DNA of 64,000 nt, taken from Tetraselmis striata (Eukaryota; Chlorophyta; Chlorodendrophyceae; Chlorodendrales; Chlorodendraceae). Position 1 is the first letter of the stretch. Each line of letters opens with the position of its first letter. Of the stretch, positions 47,364-57,886 are shown piece by piece. Position numbers and translations under genes: made by a program. The notes below the pieces were generated by a model. That model worked only from the letters and a program-made list of their open reading frames with translations, was not told the origin of the DNA and made no database searches. The DNA is taken from positions 1 to 64,000 of the forward strand of contig VCJN01001859.1 of assembly GCA_006384855.1 (NCBI GenBank). Reading direction: 5' to 3'.

Positions 47364-47571
47364 GTCTACCGGCAGGGACGAAGGGGGCAGCGTGCACGGT
47401 GCTGATGCCCAGGCTGGAGGAGCTGGCCGAAGGTTTGAGGCCGCCCCCGGCAGCCGGCGGCACGAACGGCTTGGCGCCCGCATCGAAGCTGCCGGCCTTG
47501 CCAGGCTGAAAGGGGCTCGCGTTCACGGCGCCCGACAGCCTCTGGCCGCCCTCCGCGTCACTGTTGTCCAT
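42965..47571 (-). CDS. PAN3: PAN3, regulatory subunit of the PAN2-PAN3 deadenylase
   Basis: Ten exons, in transcript order: 47370-47571, 47060-47209, 46763-46912, 46454-46683, 45745-46230, 44961-45407, 44452-44676, 44068-44229, 43587-43730, 42965-43099. All phases fit, giving 776 residues. PAN3 recruits PAN2 to poly(A) tails through poly(A)-binding protein. Residues 17-114 carry five PAM2-like motifs ([NGHQ]AxPF[VQ]P). Residues 245-310 are RGG/glycine-rich. Residues about 320-600 are the pseudokinase ([28 protein letters not shown]), whose catalytic loop lacks HRD. The C-terminal PAN2-binding domain has [38 protein letters not shown] and [11 protein letters not shown]. The N-terminal CCCH zinc finger of fungal/animal PAN3 is not seen; an upstream exon is possible. 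Introns 1, 3 and 4 start with long C runs. Confidence 0.93.
43213..43480. repeat. TA/TATACA-rich low-complexity tract in last PAN3 intron
   Basis: Tandem tatata, catacata and tatatagta motifs in the intron between the last two PAN3 exons (43100-43586). A shorter atatat run is at 43848-43868. Confidence 0.85.
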
Positions 47572-48566
47572 GGCCGAGGCCACGGCTGTTGGCAGGCTGG
47601 CGAGCGCGCGGGCCGCTGCGCGGCATCCCCGGCGCCCTTATTCTGCGTGTCGGAGCTGCTGAGCGTGGTATATCACCCAGGGCGTTCCTCGCCGGTCGCC
47701 TGTTCACCTGCACGGCAGTGTTCAGCAGTTGGCGGAGCCGCGCTGTCAGGAAGGAGTTTTACCTGCGACGGGGCCGAACCGACGCTGCGCTGCGCGGCCG
47801 GCTCAGCCACGCGATGCCAGCGTGCTACAAGAACTGGCCACTGCTTTCTGAATGCGCGAGGTTCTTCCGCCCTCCAGACCCCTTGCCCTCCAATGGAACA
47901 ACGCCGATATGATATGGTCATCATATGGAAGACCGGATGACAGTGGAGCAACAGGAGTCTCACTTTAGTTGGTGGGGATAATATTTGATAAATAAATATG
48001 TGGGTTTAAATATGATATCCGCGTCTGCGGGGTGGGATTGTATACGTGCAGCGCCACCGTTCGCCCCCCGCCTGAAGGGAAGCGCTGGTTCGCCGGAGTG
48101 GCTCTCGCTAGGCGCGAGAGAAGTAAGGGTTTCAGGTCTTGACCACCTTCACCTGTGGCACGATCCGAAAGCTGTGAAGAGGCGCTCGATCAGGCAGTGC
48201 GTTGGTACGCCGCCTCTGCTGCTTCTGACGCTGCGGACCCTATATGGCGGACCGGACCAGCCCGGCGGGCCGGCGGGCGGCAGAAAACAAAGCAAGTTAT
48301 TAAAAGTGCGCCCGCCTGATGATTTGGGACGAATAAATAAGGATTAGTAGTGCGAGCGAGCGACGAGTACTGGCACGCGACTACGAGGACTACGAGATGC
48401 ACAGCATCGTGACATCGTATCCGTACGAGTACTACTACAAGTACCGTACGAGAATTGAACGTACTGTAGTGTGTTGTAAATTGTCAATATTTATCTCCTG
48501 GTAGTAATGCGATCCTCATTATTGCTGTTCGCTGAAGACCGAATATTTAAATTGATACCTATCATA
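47572..48566. other. Upstream of PAN3; no gene seen
   Basis: PAN3 promoter region. An upstream exon coding a zinc finger was looked for on the minus strand to 47960 and not found. 48350-48500 has cgagtact-type short repeats. Confidence 0.45.
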
Positions 48567-48820
48567 GTAAAAGTGAAGTTCGCCCCGGGCCATCGGCAGG
48601 AGCCGCCCCAGCACTTGACCTCTTGACCAACTGCAGCAGGTCTGGCATACCCTGTAGTCATTGGACCGTTGCCTCATTCGAACCCCGAAGGGCTAATGCA
48701 TCAAACGGGTAAACCTGGGACACGGATCCGGTCGATATTGCGCCATGAAATGCCCAAGCCGGGAATCGATCCGGGGACCTCTTGATGAGTACGAGACCAC
48801 CACTCTATCGACCGGACAAA
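48567..48820 (-). mobile_element. tRNA-derived SINE, copy 2
   Basis: On the minus strand it starts at about 48820 with a box A-like tcgatagagtggtgg, a gtctcgtactc hairpin and a box B-like ggatcgattcccggc. The body is shared with 23855-24105 (gatgcattagcccttcggggttcga, then aagaggtcaagtgctgg) and ends in ttcacttttact. This copy has the better-preserved tRNA head. Confidence 0.65.
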
Positions 48821-49462
48821 CAACGAGGCAACAGTCGCTGATATTGTTAATGTTTGCTACTTTTAAGCCCTATATATATACTACTCCTCTAGCGGTGGAT
48901 TTGCTAATTTATCCACCGTTTTATCGCCGAATTTGGGTTACTAACTTTTTGCAATGTTCTTTGTTTATGTGGTTTCCCACCAATGTTTTAGTGCAGTCCG
49001 TACGGTCTAGTGATGGATTCATCAGCATGTAAAGTTACCAGTACCACCAAGTTTCAGTACGGGTTGGCCCATCGCCCATGACGAGCCTTGCTTTTCCGGC
49101 CAAGGAGCTACGTATGACACCCACGTACCACCAGCTCGCCCACCATCGGCAGCGGCTTTCGCAACGGCTTTGCGTACTTGTGCTCGCGAGGGTTGCCGAG
49201 GATGATCAAGTCCGCACCGAGGCCCTATTCCCGGGAGTGAGTCGTCGTGCCACGTACACCATGCGTTACATCATCGGCAGCGATAGACGGCCCCTCGCTC
49301 GGTAGATAGTGTGGTTATTTTCGCTCCCGACTCGTGCGTCCGACGAAGTCGCTTTCCGTTCTTGCCCCGGCTATGTAGATGGGACATTGTCGGATGGCGA
49401 TGCCCACCGTGTGAAATAATTGGAGCTAATAAGGGATCCCCGTGAGGGTGGTGGTGGTGGTT

Positions 49463-49493
<31 letters not shown>

Positions 49494-49859
49494 CCTCAAC
49501 ACCCGATCCCGAGTCGCGGTACGGGCTTTCATGGGCTCCCGAGATGGCGCAACCTCTCGCAGTAGTACACACTCATTGTGGTCAACTCTTGACATAAGGT
49601 GCGGTGGACGCGCTCGCTACCTTGCTTTGGTTGTTGCTCGTCGCGGTTGTTAACGATGACAACTACGCCTACATATACCGCAACAAATCGGCGCGGACGG
49701 AGGAGGACGTCCGTGTCACCGGGACGGCCGTTTGCCATCATGCAACACACGTCAACTCGGTTCGCGAGACATTCCTCGCAACATGGCATCGCGCCATTTC
49801 TCAACGATCATTGTGTGTGCTTGTGTGACGGCTTTCGGGCTACCGACGACGTAACTGAA
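48821..49859. other. Probable continuation of repeat A copy 2
   Basis: Minus-strand frames at 49804-49529 read like those at 40020-40110 of copy 1, in the order expected for an inverted copy. A G31 run is at about 49459-49489. No intact gene. Confidence 0.35.
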
Positions 49860-50729
49860 CCATTGCGGGGATGGTGCCGCTCACGCACCACTCAGTAGGC
49901 AACGGCCCACCAGGAGCGGAGAATCCTGGCCCGTGCGGCAGACCCGGCAGCAGCACCCCCACCTCCATGTGGTGCGTGGGCATTGGTAACCCCTAAGACC
50001 TGTCCCCTTTTGTGTGCGGCAGCTGAGCAGGGTGTCTGGTTGTGGCGGGTCCTTGGATCATGGGACGACCGGGGAGCCCTACGAGGGGCTATTCAAATAG
50101 TACTCGTAGTCCCGGTAGTTCCCCTGGCGGCGCCGGGCAGCCCTGTACGGGGGGCTGCTAATAATAATTCATGTACGACCTCGGCCTTGCATCGGCCTCT
50201 CCGAGATCCGTTTGCAAGTGGGGAGGGGGGTGTGTACGACTCGGAATGGGGCAGCCTACACGCAAGGGCTATAAGACATAAAACCGTGTTCTCGTATTCC
50301 TCGGTTCGGTTAGTTCGGGCAGTTCGGATGGTTCGGTTGTTCGTTTCAGTCCGAACTGCGGTTCAAATCGGTCTGAAATGTATTCGGCCGAACTCCCTGA
50401 ATTCAGCTCGGTCCGAACCAAACTCGGCCCATGTGAGTTCGGCACTATCTTGATGTTCACGACCCGGACGGGGGCAGCCTACTCGCTAGAGCTCCTCGAA
50501 GCAAAATCGTGTTCTCCTATCTTGATACGACCCGCAACCGACCCGCAGAACATCTGGCGTATCCCCGCACCCGTATGTGTTCCAACTGTGAATCACTCAA
50601 ACCCCGGCTTAATACGGCGGAGTGTTCGACAACGCCCTTCGGCCGACCCGTAGTTCGAAACACCCGGGAAAACCCTCAGCTTCTCCGTGGGAACGGGCGA
50701 TGAGGGCGGGGACGAGCGCAAGGAGACGG
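49860..50729 (-). repeat. Dispersed repeat A, copy 2, proximal part
   Basis: Reverse complement of 39400-40010. Homology stops at gagcgcaaggagacgg, where copy 1 continues gagacggtagcccgg. Homology resumes at about 57912, so copy 2 is split by the insertion 50730-57908. An extra segment (about 50297-50470) rich in gttcgg and flanked by a duplicated ggcagcctac block is absent from copy 1. Confidence 0.75.
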
Positions 50730-50751
50730 CACTGTGAGATTCAGATGTGAC
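50730..50751 (+). repeat. Left terminal inverted repeat
   Basis: 22 bases starting CACTGTGAG, exact reverse complement of 57887-57908. CGG lies directly outside. Confidence 0.9.
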
Positions 50752-51329
50752 GCAAGTGTGCCCTACTGGTAACGAACGACGACATACGGGGACGATACGG
50801 GACGGAAGAGGGACGTGGATTTCATACCGAGTAGCGACGACTATCGCGCGCGACCTGTAAAGTACTATATGAATTTCTCGTTTCGATAATTTCATCAAAT
50901 TGATATGCCAACGCGGGCTCGCGTGTCGCGCGCCGACGCGGAGTACCCGGGCTAAGTACAGGCGGCTGCACGTACTCGCTGCACATCGCTGCACATCGCT
51001 GACCCCGCGGTGTGCGGCGATGTGCGGCACGACGGGCGGAGGTGTATGTGGGCGGATGTAGGTGGTACGGTAGGTGGTAGGCGGTAGGTGGTGTTCGTAG
51101 GTGCGCGTTTTAATGCAGCCGCCCTAACTGCTGATGATTGTGTAACGCCCCAGCACGCGCATGAAGTACGGGGTCGCCTGGCGGTCACCGCCGCTCACCG
51201 CTGAACCAAGCGCGGACAGCCGCGCACTCGCATTTGTGCTCCCTGCCGGTGGTGGGCTACATCCACCCCAACTCTCAACCATCCCCCCCCCCCCCCCCCC
51301 CCCCCCCCGCGCGCGCGCGGCAGCAAGCA

Positions 51330-53028
51330 TGCCGGGAGAGGGATGGATATCGAGTGTGTCGAAGAATGGCGTGTACACATGCAAGCACTGCCACGGCATC
51401 GTGACGGGCAGTAGTGAAAGGACGGCGCGAGAGCGGCACTTCCGGAAATACCCGAACTGTAGCCACTCGTTGAAGCGTGCGGCTAAGTTGCACCGCAAGG
51501 CCGCCTTATTACAAGCATCAGCAACAGGGCGGCAGCAGCAGCAGCAGCAGCGGCAGGGGCGGCAGCAGGAGTAGCTGCAGCCGTCGGAAACGGCCCGCCG
51601 GCGCCGGTCTCGGAGGACGATGTGATGGGTGTGGGGGAGGACCCCGTTGGCGAAGACGGTATGGACATCGACGCGCCTGCGTGGCCGCCGGCGGACGTGG
51701 AAGCTGCCGATGAGGGCGTGATACGGAAAGGCGATCCCGGTGACTTCTACATGAAGGTCATCGCCAAGAAGTTCCGGGGAGTATGGCACTACGGCGTGAT
51801 AACCGGCGTCATTACCGAGTGGGTGTTGGAGGACTACGGCGGGGCGACCCAGTGGCGCGCTGTTTTCGAGGACGGTGACATTGTGGATGCGTTCAGAGGT
51901 GAGTGGGCCCGGCCTGCGTGCTGGTGGCACCACTCAACTGCGGTTGTATGGAATCACACGCACCCGCCCGGTCGGCGTGGCAGGTTGTGGAGGCTATGGC
52001 GGCTGCCCAGGAGCACCCCCCTGTGGATGCGGACGGGGATGTTCGCTTGGTAACCGTCCATGAAGGCGATGACTTGTCCAGTGAATCACGCACCTTGCCC
52101 GGCGTGCGTTCAACACAACCCGGCTGGCGGAGGCCAAGCAGAACACTGGCTGCCATGGCGTGTGCCATGTGCATGTGGTCCTGGGCTATGTCAGCATGGT
52201 CAACCTCTTCCCCCTCGCGCCGTTTCACCTGTTTTTTTTTTGGCTTGGGAAGGGAATTCTGGAGGAAATTTGTCACCGTGCAGGGCCACATTGGATTCCG
52301 AGCTATGAAGCAGGAAGACCGGCGCCAGGCTTTAGTCCCGATACCCAGCAACTTTGGACGCGGGTTGCGCCCTTCGTTTGCGGTGTCCAAGAAGTCGAAA
52401 GGTAACCCCCCCCCCCCCTCCCGGGCGTGGGCGTGGGCGTGGGCATGACGGCATTCCCCTCCATGACTGCAGGGTCATTCAAGGTGACGGTGCAGTCCGG
52501 CTGGGTCATGGAGGACTGCTTGCACCACATGGAAACGTTTTCCATTCTTAACGCCGGTCCGCTGTTCGAGGAGGCCCGGGTGAAGGCGATCATGACCGAG
52601 AAGGAGCTCGCGTCCCCAGCGGTGGTGCGTTCGGTGTCGCGACTGGCGGTGCTTGGGCACATGTACAAGCGCCTGCAAGGAGCTGCGTGGTTCGTCACGC
52701 GGTGGGGGTTGCAGAATGTGGTGACGGAGGAGGACGGCCCCGAGCGCAAGGCGCAGGTGGACGCGCTTCACCAGGGAGGGGGGGACTCGATACCCAGCGC
52801 GGCGCCAAGGCGCGGCGGCCAGGGCAGCGCGGCGCCAAGGCGCGGCCGGGGCAGCGCGGCGCCAAGGCGCGGCGGCCGGGGCAGCGCGGCGCCAAGGCGC
52901 GGCGGCCGGGGCAGCGCGGCGCCAAGGCGCGGCGGCCGGGGCAGCGCGGCGCCAAGGCGCGGCGGCCGGGGCAGCGCGGCGCCAAGGCGAGTGGGATGGG
53001 CGGGGCAGCGGTTGCTACCGAGTGAGGC
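51330..53028 (+). CDS. Element-encoded zinc-finger / Tudor-like protein (exons unresolved)
   Basis: Plus-strand coding segments, several frames. At 51330-51574, VYTCKHCHGIVTGSS..RHFRKYPNCSH is a BED-like zinc finger of the kind found at transposase N-termini, followed by a poly-Q stretch. At 51622-51900, KKFRGVWHYGVITGV ... WRAVFEDGDIVDAF is a Tudor/Agenet-like chromatin-reader pattern that ends at a GTGAGT donor. At 52260-52400 and 52470-52790 are helical segments (GWVMEDCLHHMETF, AVLGHMYKRLQGAAWFV). The C-terminus is an in-frame array of RGGRGSAAPR decapeptides (52795-53000). Junctions could not be fixed in phase, so intactness is uncertain. No DDE catalytic motif is seen. Confidence 0.4.
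52795..53000 (+). repeat. 30-bp tandem repeat coding a basic decapeptide
   Basis: About seven copies of cagcgcggcgccaaggcgcg plus cggccgggg (one copy is 27 bp), all in the same frame and giving (RGGRGSAAPR)n. It sits at the C-terminus of the plus-strand ORF. Confidence 0.9.
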
Positions 53029-53162
53029 GTAGCATCGTTTGCAGTAGCAACGCAGTCTTTCCGGTTGCATAGTGTGACACCGCCTGGATGTAACCCAACA
53101 GTACGCACAAAGTGCAAGTGTTACACGTCCGTGTGCCCCACCCAATGACATTGCGTCCGACC

Positions 53163-53807
53163 TCACTGACGGCATGTCTCGCTCTCCTTCATCTCCTGGG
53201 CCGTCCGCCGCCTCACCCTGCGCACCCTACCAGCCGCGCGTGCCTTCTCGGAAGCCTCACACACGGCGGCGCGAGTCGCGTCGTGGAACGCGTCCCTGAC
53301 ATGGCGGAACTCCGCCCTCACCGTGGCCGTGGTCGGGCAGGGGACTGCCCGCTGATGGGTCGCCATGCATGGGTACTTGGGGCCGCACAAAGCCGGGGTG
53401 CCGTCGCAGCAACACTCCCAGTCCGTCCGTTGGCCGCAGTCCACGCATGACGGGCGTCCGGCCAGGACACGCACATGATAGTGCATGTGGCCGCCTCCCG
53501 CCACTGCTCTTAGTGCTCCGGTCAACATGGCGACGAGCAAGTCGGCATGTCCCGCAGGTGGCTGCGGGGCGGGTGGCGCGAGCGCAGCCTCGCTCGCCTC
53601 AACACCCCCCTCAACCCGATCAGTCGCCTCGACCACGGCCTCCTCCGCCTCCTGACGCGGCGCACCAGGCGCATCATCGTCGCCTGGCAGGGCGTCCCCC
53701 CCCCGCAACGGCGCCGTCGGCGGTGGCCGACGCCGTCGTGGCGGGGTGTTGTGAGGAGGTGGCCCTAGACATAGGTGGGGCCGGCACCGCCATGTGTTGC
53801 TCCACAT
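53163..53807 (-). CDS. Element-encoded protein with C-terminal zinc ribbon
   Basis: Minus-strand open frame; residues are counted from its 53807 end, and the true start lies in upstream exons. Residues 1-105 are Pro/Ala/Asp-rich. Then HYHVRVLAGRPSCVDCGQRTDWECCCDG ... LCGPKYPCMATHQR gives paired CxxC and C..C/H groups. This spacing resembles the Cys-rich C-terminal domain of several DDE transposases (piggyBac-type C.VC..RT...C..C...LC...CF..YH). A basic RRVRRRT tail follows. It runs opposite to the other element ORF, as in elements with two divergent or convergent genes. The transposase assignment is a hypothesis. Confidence 0.45.
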   Translation of the reverse strand: MWSNTWRCRPHLCLGPPPHNTPPRRRRPPPTAPLRGGDALPGDDDAPGAPRQEAEEAVVEATDRVEGGVEASEAALAPPAPQPPAGHADLLVAMLTGALRAVAGGGHMHYHVRVLAGRPSCVDCGQRTDWECCCDGTPALCGPKYPCMATHQRAVPCPTTATVRAEFRHVRDAFHDATRAAVCEASEKARAAGRVRRVRRRTAQEMKESETCRQ

Positions 53808-54779
53808 GCGGTGCGGTTCCTGACGCGACAGCTCCGTCGCACCAGTACCGGCGCCGGCACCCCACGCCTGCTGGGCTTACCACCAACCGGCATGTTTCCT
53901 TTGGGAGGCGGTTCATCCGCATCGGAGGTGAGCGGCGGTGCCTGTGTGGGTGTCGATACTGCCCGGCCATTAGGGCTCCCGCCCCCTGCCGCTCCGCCGA
54001 CCCACGCCGCGGCGTGTGCTGCGCCCCGCATAGTCGCCTCGAATATATAATACATGACGCGGGGACCGGGGGGGGGGGGGGGGGGGGGGGGGATTCGTGC
54101 GTTTCGTATGTTGGCGGAACGGCGTGCGAAGCTGCGGCTGGCGAAGGTGGTGGAAGTAAGCGTGGCGGCGTCGGCGGCGTAGTACCGTGCGTGCATGCGT
54201 GCGCAACCCCGCGGCAGCAAGCGCCGGACTCGGCGTGTGCCGGCGGCAGAGCTGCGAAGCCATGGACACGGTACGGGATGCCAAGTCTGGCTAAGCAACT
54301 GCCGAGGCTGGCGGCTTAACCCCCATGACCGGCGGTTGAGGGACGGAAAGTGCGTAGAAGTTGATCGGCAAAGCGGGCATATAAGCCTGGCTGTGCTAGG
54401 TTCCTATTAAGTAATGGCGGTTTGTGCTAAGTAATTCGTAGGGGTGGACCATGCAGCGCAGATAGGGGGCGGTATAAATGAGGCCGGGCACATATACTGC
54501 TCCACGAAACGACACTGTGGCACGTGTAGTTGAATAGACCCCCCCGCCCCCCCCCCCGGGTCGGCCCGCCGGGTCGGCCCGCCGACCCGCCACGGCATGT
54601 AATATCTGTCATGCATCGCCGGGGTATGTGTGAGTGGATGCCCCGCCGCCACATCCCCCCCCCCCCCCCCCACCCCCCCCCATTTACACTTGTGCACTCA
54701 TTAAGTTTGGGCTGGTTTCGGAGCAGTACATGTACGTATGTATATACATACAATGGAACGTAGGACCTGCGCGGAAAGA

Positions 54780-55780
54780 GGCGGGGCTGGCGGAGTGCGT
54801 TGGGGGTGCGTAGAGTAGCGTGTTGGTGAGATTCGGGGTGCATCGGACGCCGGATGCCCATCCACCCAGCGTAAAAGGCGCGTACGTAATATTCACACTA
54901 TATATATTCACACGCAAATGTGTGAAAACCGGACATTCCGTGCCGGATGGGTGGGAATACGGCGTCCGATGCACCAAAAACCCCAGCAACACGCTATTCT
55001 ATGCACCGCCAATGCACTCCGCCAGCACCGCCTCATTCTCTGTCGATTTCGAAAACGCCTTCACATTATCCACCGCTAATTGCAATTGCCACCGTGATGG
55101 CGGCTTCACGATGTGCGCACACAACAACACTTACTATCGGTTCCGACGCGGATGGAGGCGGGGCTTGCGGAGTGCGTTGGGGGTGCGTAGAGTAGCGTGC
55201 TGTAAATAATTGGGGTGCATCGGACGCCGGATGCCCATCCACCCGGCGTAAAAGACGCGTAATATTCACACTATATTAACACACAAATGTGTGAAAACCG
55301 GACATTCCGTGCCGGATGGGTGGGAATACGGCGTCCGATGCAGCCAAAACCCCAGGAACACGCTATTCTATGCACCGCCAATGCACTCCGCCAGCACCGC
55401 CTCATTCTCTGTCGATTTCGAAAACGCCTTCACATTATCCACCGCTAGTAATTGCAATTGCCACCGTGTAATGTTGTCACGATGTGCGCAAACAACAACA
55501 CTTACTACCGGTTCCGACGCGGATGGAGGCGAGGCTTGCGGAGTGCACTGGCGGTGCACAGACTAGCGTGCTGCAAATAATTGGGGTGCATCGGACGCCG
55601 GATGCCCATCCGCCCGGCGTAAAAGACGCGTAATATTCACACTGTATTAACACACAAATGTGTGAAAACCGGACATTCAGTGCCGGATGGATGGGAATAC
55701 GGCGTCTGATGCAGCAAAAACCCCAGGAACACGCTATTCTATGCACCGCCAGTGCACTCCATCCGCAACCCCCGCCGCAT
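54780..55780 (+). repeat. Three tandem ~374-bp units with internal inverted repeat
   Basis: The landmark gcatcggacgccggatgcccatcc occurs at 54840, 55217 and 55588 (periods 377 and 371). In each unit it is followed about 100 bp later by its inverted counterpart (gccggatgggtgggaatacggcgtccgatgc or a variant), with a central taatattcacactatat. Every unit could therefore form a long hairpin. The third unit diverges after about 55745. The central block recurs at 56216-56235. G- and C-rich runs follow at 55908-55931 and 56081-56105. Confidence 0.85.
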
Positions 55781-56434
55781 TCCCAGTCGTACGTGCTTGT
55801 ATGTGCACACGCACGGAATGCTTGCACTGCTCCGAAACCACTGTCACATACCCCGCTCATTGGGTACCGATTGTGGCGCATGCACGGCTAGATATTTGTT
55901 TACATAAACCGGGGGGGGGGTGGGGGGGGGGCACAGTGTCCCGCTACTCACCATGCATTGGATTAGGGCGACGATTGCAAGCAAGACGAGGAGGCGCGAA
56001 TGAACTGCTCCGAAACCACGCGATGTGCCCGGTGACCTCCATATCCAGCACGTCCACCGATGCAAGTAATAAGGACAGGACCCCCCCCCCCCCGCCCCCC
56101 CCCCCACCCGCCAAAGTGGAGGAAGTGTAGGAGTACAACCGGAGCATGACGTGATCCATTGTCGCTTATTTACAAGCACGGGCGGTGCTGCCAGACCCGA
56201 TGCTCTACGGCCGATATAATATTCACACTATATTAACATCGGTGTACACCGCCGCACACCGCCGCACAACGCTGCGCGCGCACATTCGTCGCGCACATAT
56301 ACGCGCGCCCTACCGCACATATTATCCCGGATTCACTCGGTGAAACCGCGTATTCATTACGCCGTGCTACTTCAACAATAAACATTGCGAAATTACACCG
56401 ACACAATGCCGCACCGACTAGCTCTTGACAATAC

Positions 56435-56872
56435 GTGCATATAAATAGTAGTGGCGCGCTGCTCCTCGCCTCCGATGTGTCGTTGACTGCTGCGGAAGGC
56501 GGTCGTCGACTGGGTGTTAGTTTCTCCACCTCGGCCGCCCCCTCCCCCCCCCCCCCCCCCCGCCCCTTCACCGCTCATAGCGCCATGGCAGACCTCGCCC
56601 CCCGGGCAAAAGTGGGCGGCGAGCCTTGTTGTCTCGCGTGTCCGCGCCGCCGGCATCGAGGAGGACGAGAAAGACATGAGGAAACGCGTGACAAGGTGGG
56701 CGCGCAACAAAACACTCCACCCTCCACATTAGCACGCACCCACTCGTGGCTAATTTGTGCCGCGCGCAGGTTCGTCCGGGAGCGCCGTAAGGCCCACCTC
56801 AACGCCAAGGCTTCCACAGTGCCAGCGGCGCAACTCGTGGTGGCCGAGGAGGCCGCATCCTCAGCCGCTTAA
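56435..56872 (+). other. Unresolved coding-like segment
   Basis: Plus-strand frame ending RFVRERRKAHLNAKA...VVAEEAASSAA, preceded by ctaatttgtgccgcgcgcag, which looks like a splice acceptor. It is probably a last exon of an element gene whose upstream exons I cannot place. A minus-strand alternative over the same bases is less protein-like. Confidence 0.3.
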
Positions 56873-56949
56873 AGGCGAAACGATTGTGGCTTGTTGTGGG
56901 TGTCTGGGCACAGGGGGCGTCCCGTGGGTAAGGTAAGGTAAGGAAGCTC

Positions 56950-57171
56950 ATGGCGGCGTCGTCGACGGCACAGCCTCCCGGGGTGGTGAAGACAATGACG
57001 GATGACAAGAAGCGGAAGAGGCCAGTGAAGAAGCGCCGAGGTAAGAAACTGACGGTCGCGGAGTCGGAGGCGGAGTCGGAGGCGCAGGCGGAGGCGGAGG
57101 CGGAGGCGGAGGCAGCGAGATCGTCGAAGCGGAGGGTCCCCCGGGCACGCAAGAACAAGAACAAGCAGTAG
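56950..57171 (+). CDS. Small Lys/Arg/Glu-rich ORF
   Basis: 73 codons: a Ser/Ala/Pro start, KKRKRPVKKRRGKK, then an (EAEA)n block from a gcggag microsatellite, and a basic RRVPRARKNKNKQ end. It resembles a nuclear-localised tail exon. Codon bias is similar to the host. Reality as a separate gene is doubtful. Confidence 0.3.
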   Translation: MAASSTAQPPGVVKTMTDDKKRKRPVKKRRGKKLTVAESEAESEAQAEAEAEAEAARSSKRRVPRARKNKNKQ

Positions 57172-57886
57172 CCCCCGCCCCCTTACCCCCCTCCTCTCAC
57201 TCCCCCGGCGGGAGCGGCGGGCGGCGGGGGGGAGGGGGGGGGGGGGGGGGGGGCGGGCGGGGGGCGGGGGGACCACGCCCGCGCGCCGCCCCCCCCCCCC
57301 CCCCCCCCCCCGTCCCCCGCCACATGCCCCGACGACAGCTGTCGCGAATATTGTAATTCAAACATTCTTCGGCAAACCGCTGCCTGCCCCCGCCCTCCCC
57401 CTCGCGAATATATTTATGTAACGTGAGCACTCTTTGGCAAAACATGGCAGCCAAACCGCCCATCTGATGACCTTTGATCGGACGGCTAGCAGGCCCGTTC
57501 AGCAGTACTAGCTATAATGTACACAAAATTCCCCAGTGTTACCAAATACGTACGGCTGCGATTTGCGCTCCCATGTACTAATAGTCGTAGTTATCCACAG
57601 GACGACTCGTCATCGCGCCCGGGTTCGTACTAGATACCCGGTACCGGCTTAATAAATATATCGCGTACTACCCGGTACTGCACGGACAACCTTGTACCTT
57701 TTACGTCAGTGCCATGTAACACATCACCGGGCTAGTACGACTACCAGAATGATTACAAAAAAGATTTATCGCCCGCCGGCAATAACTCCGGATGTACTCG
57801 CACGTAACTGGATGGACGTGCCGCCACCAGCAGCAGCCTTCACGGATAAATAATAGTCGCTAGTAGTAGTGCTTCGTCACCCGTAT

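Noticed and set aside
51124..51933. 269-codon minus-strand frame
   Set aside because: Overlaps the zinc-finger/Tudor-like segments on the plus strand and has no recognisable domain; long only because of GC content.
53369..54319. 316-codon plus-strand frame
   Set aside because: Arg/Pro/His-rich antisense of the zinc-ribbon ORF and crosses a G run; no motif.
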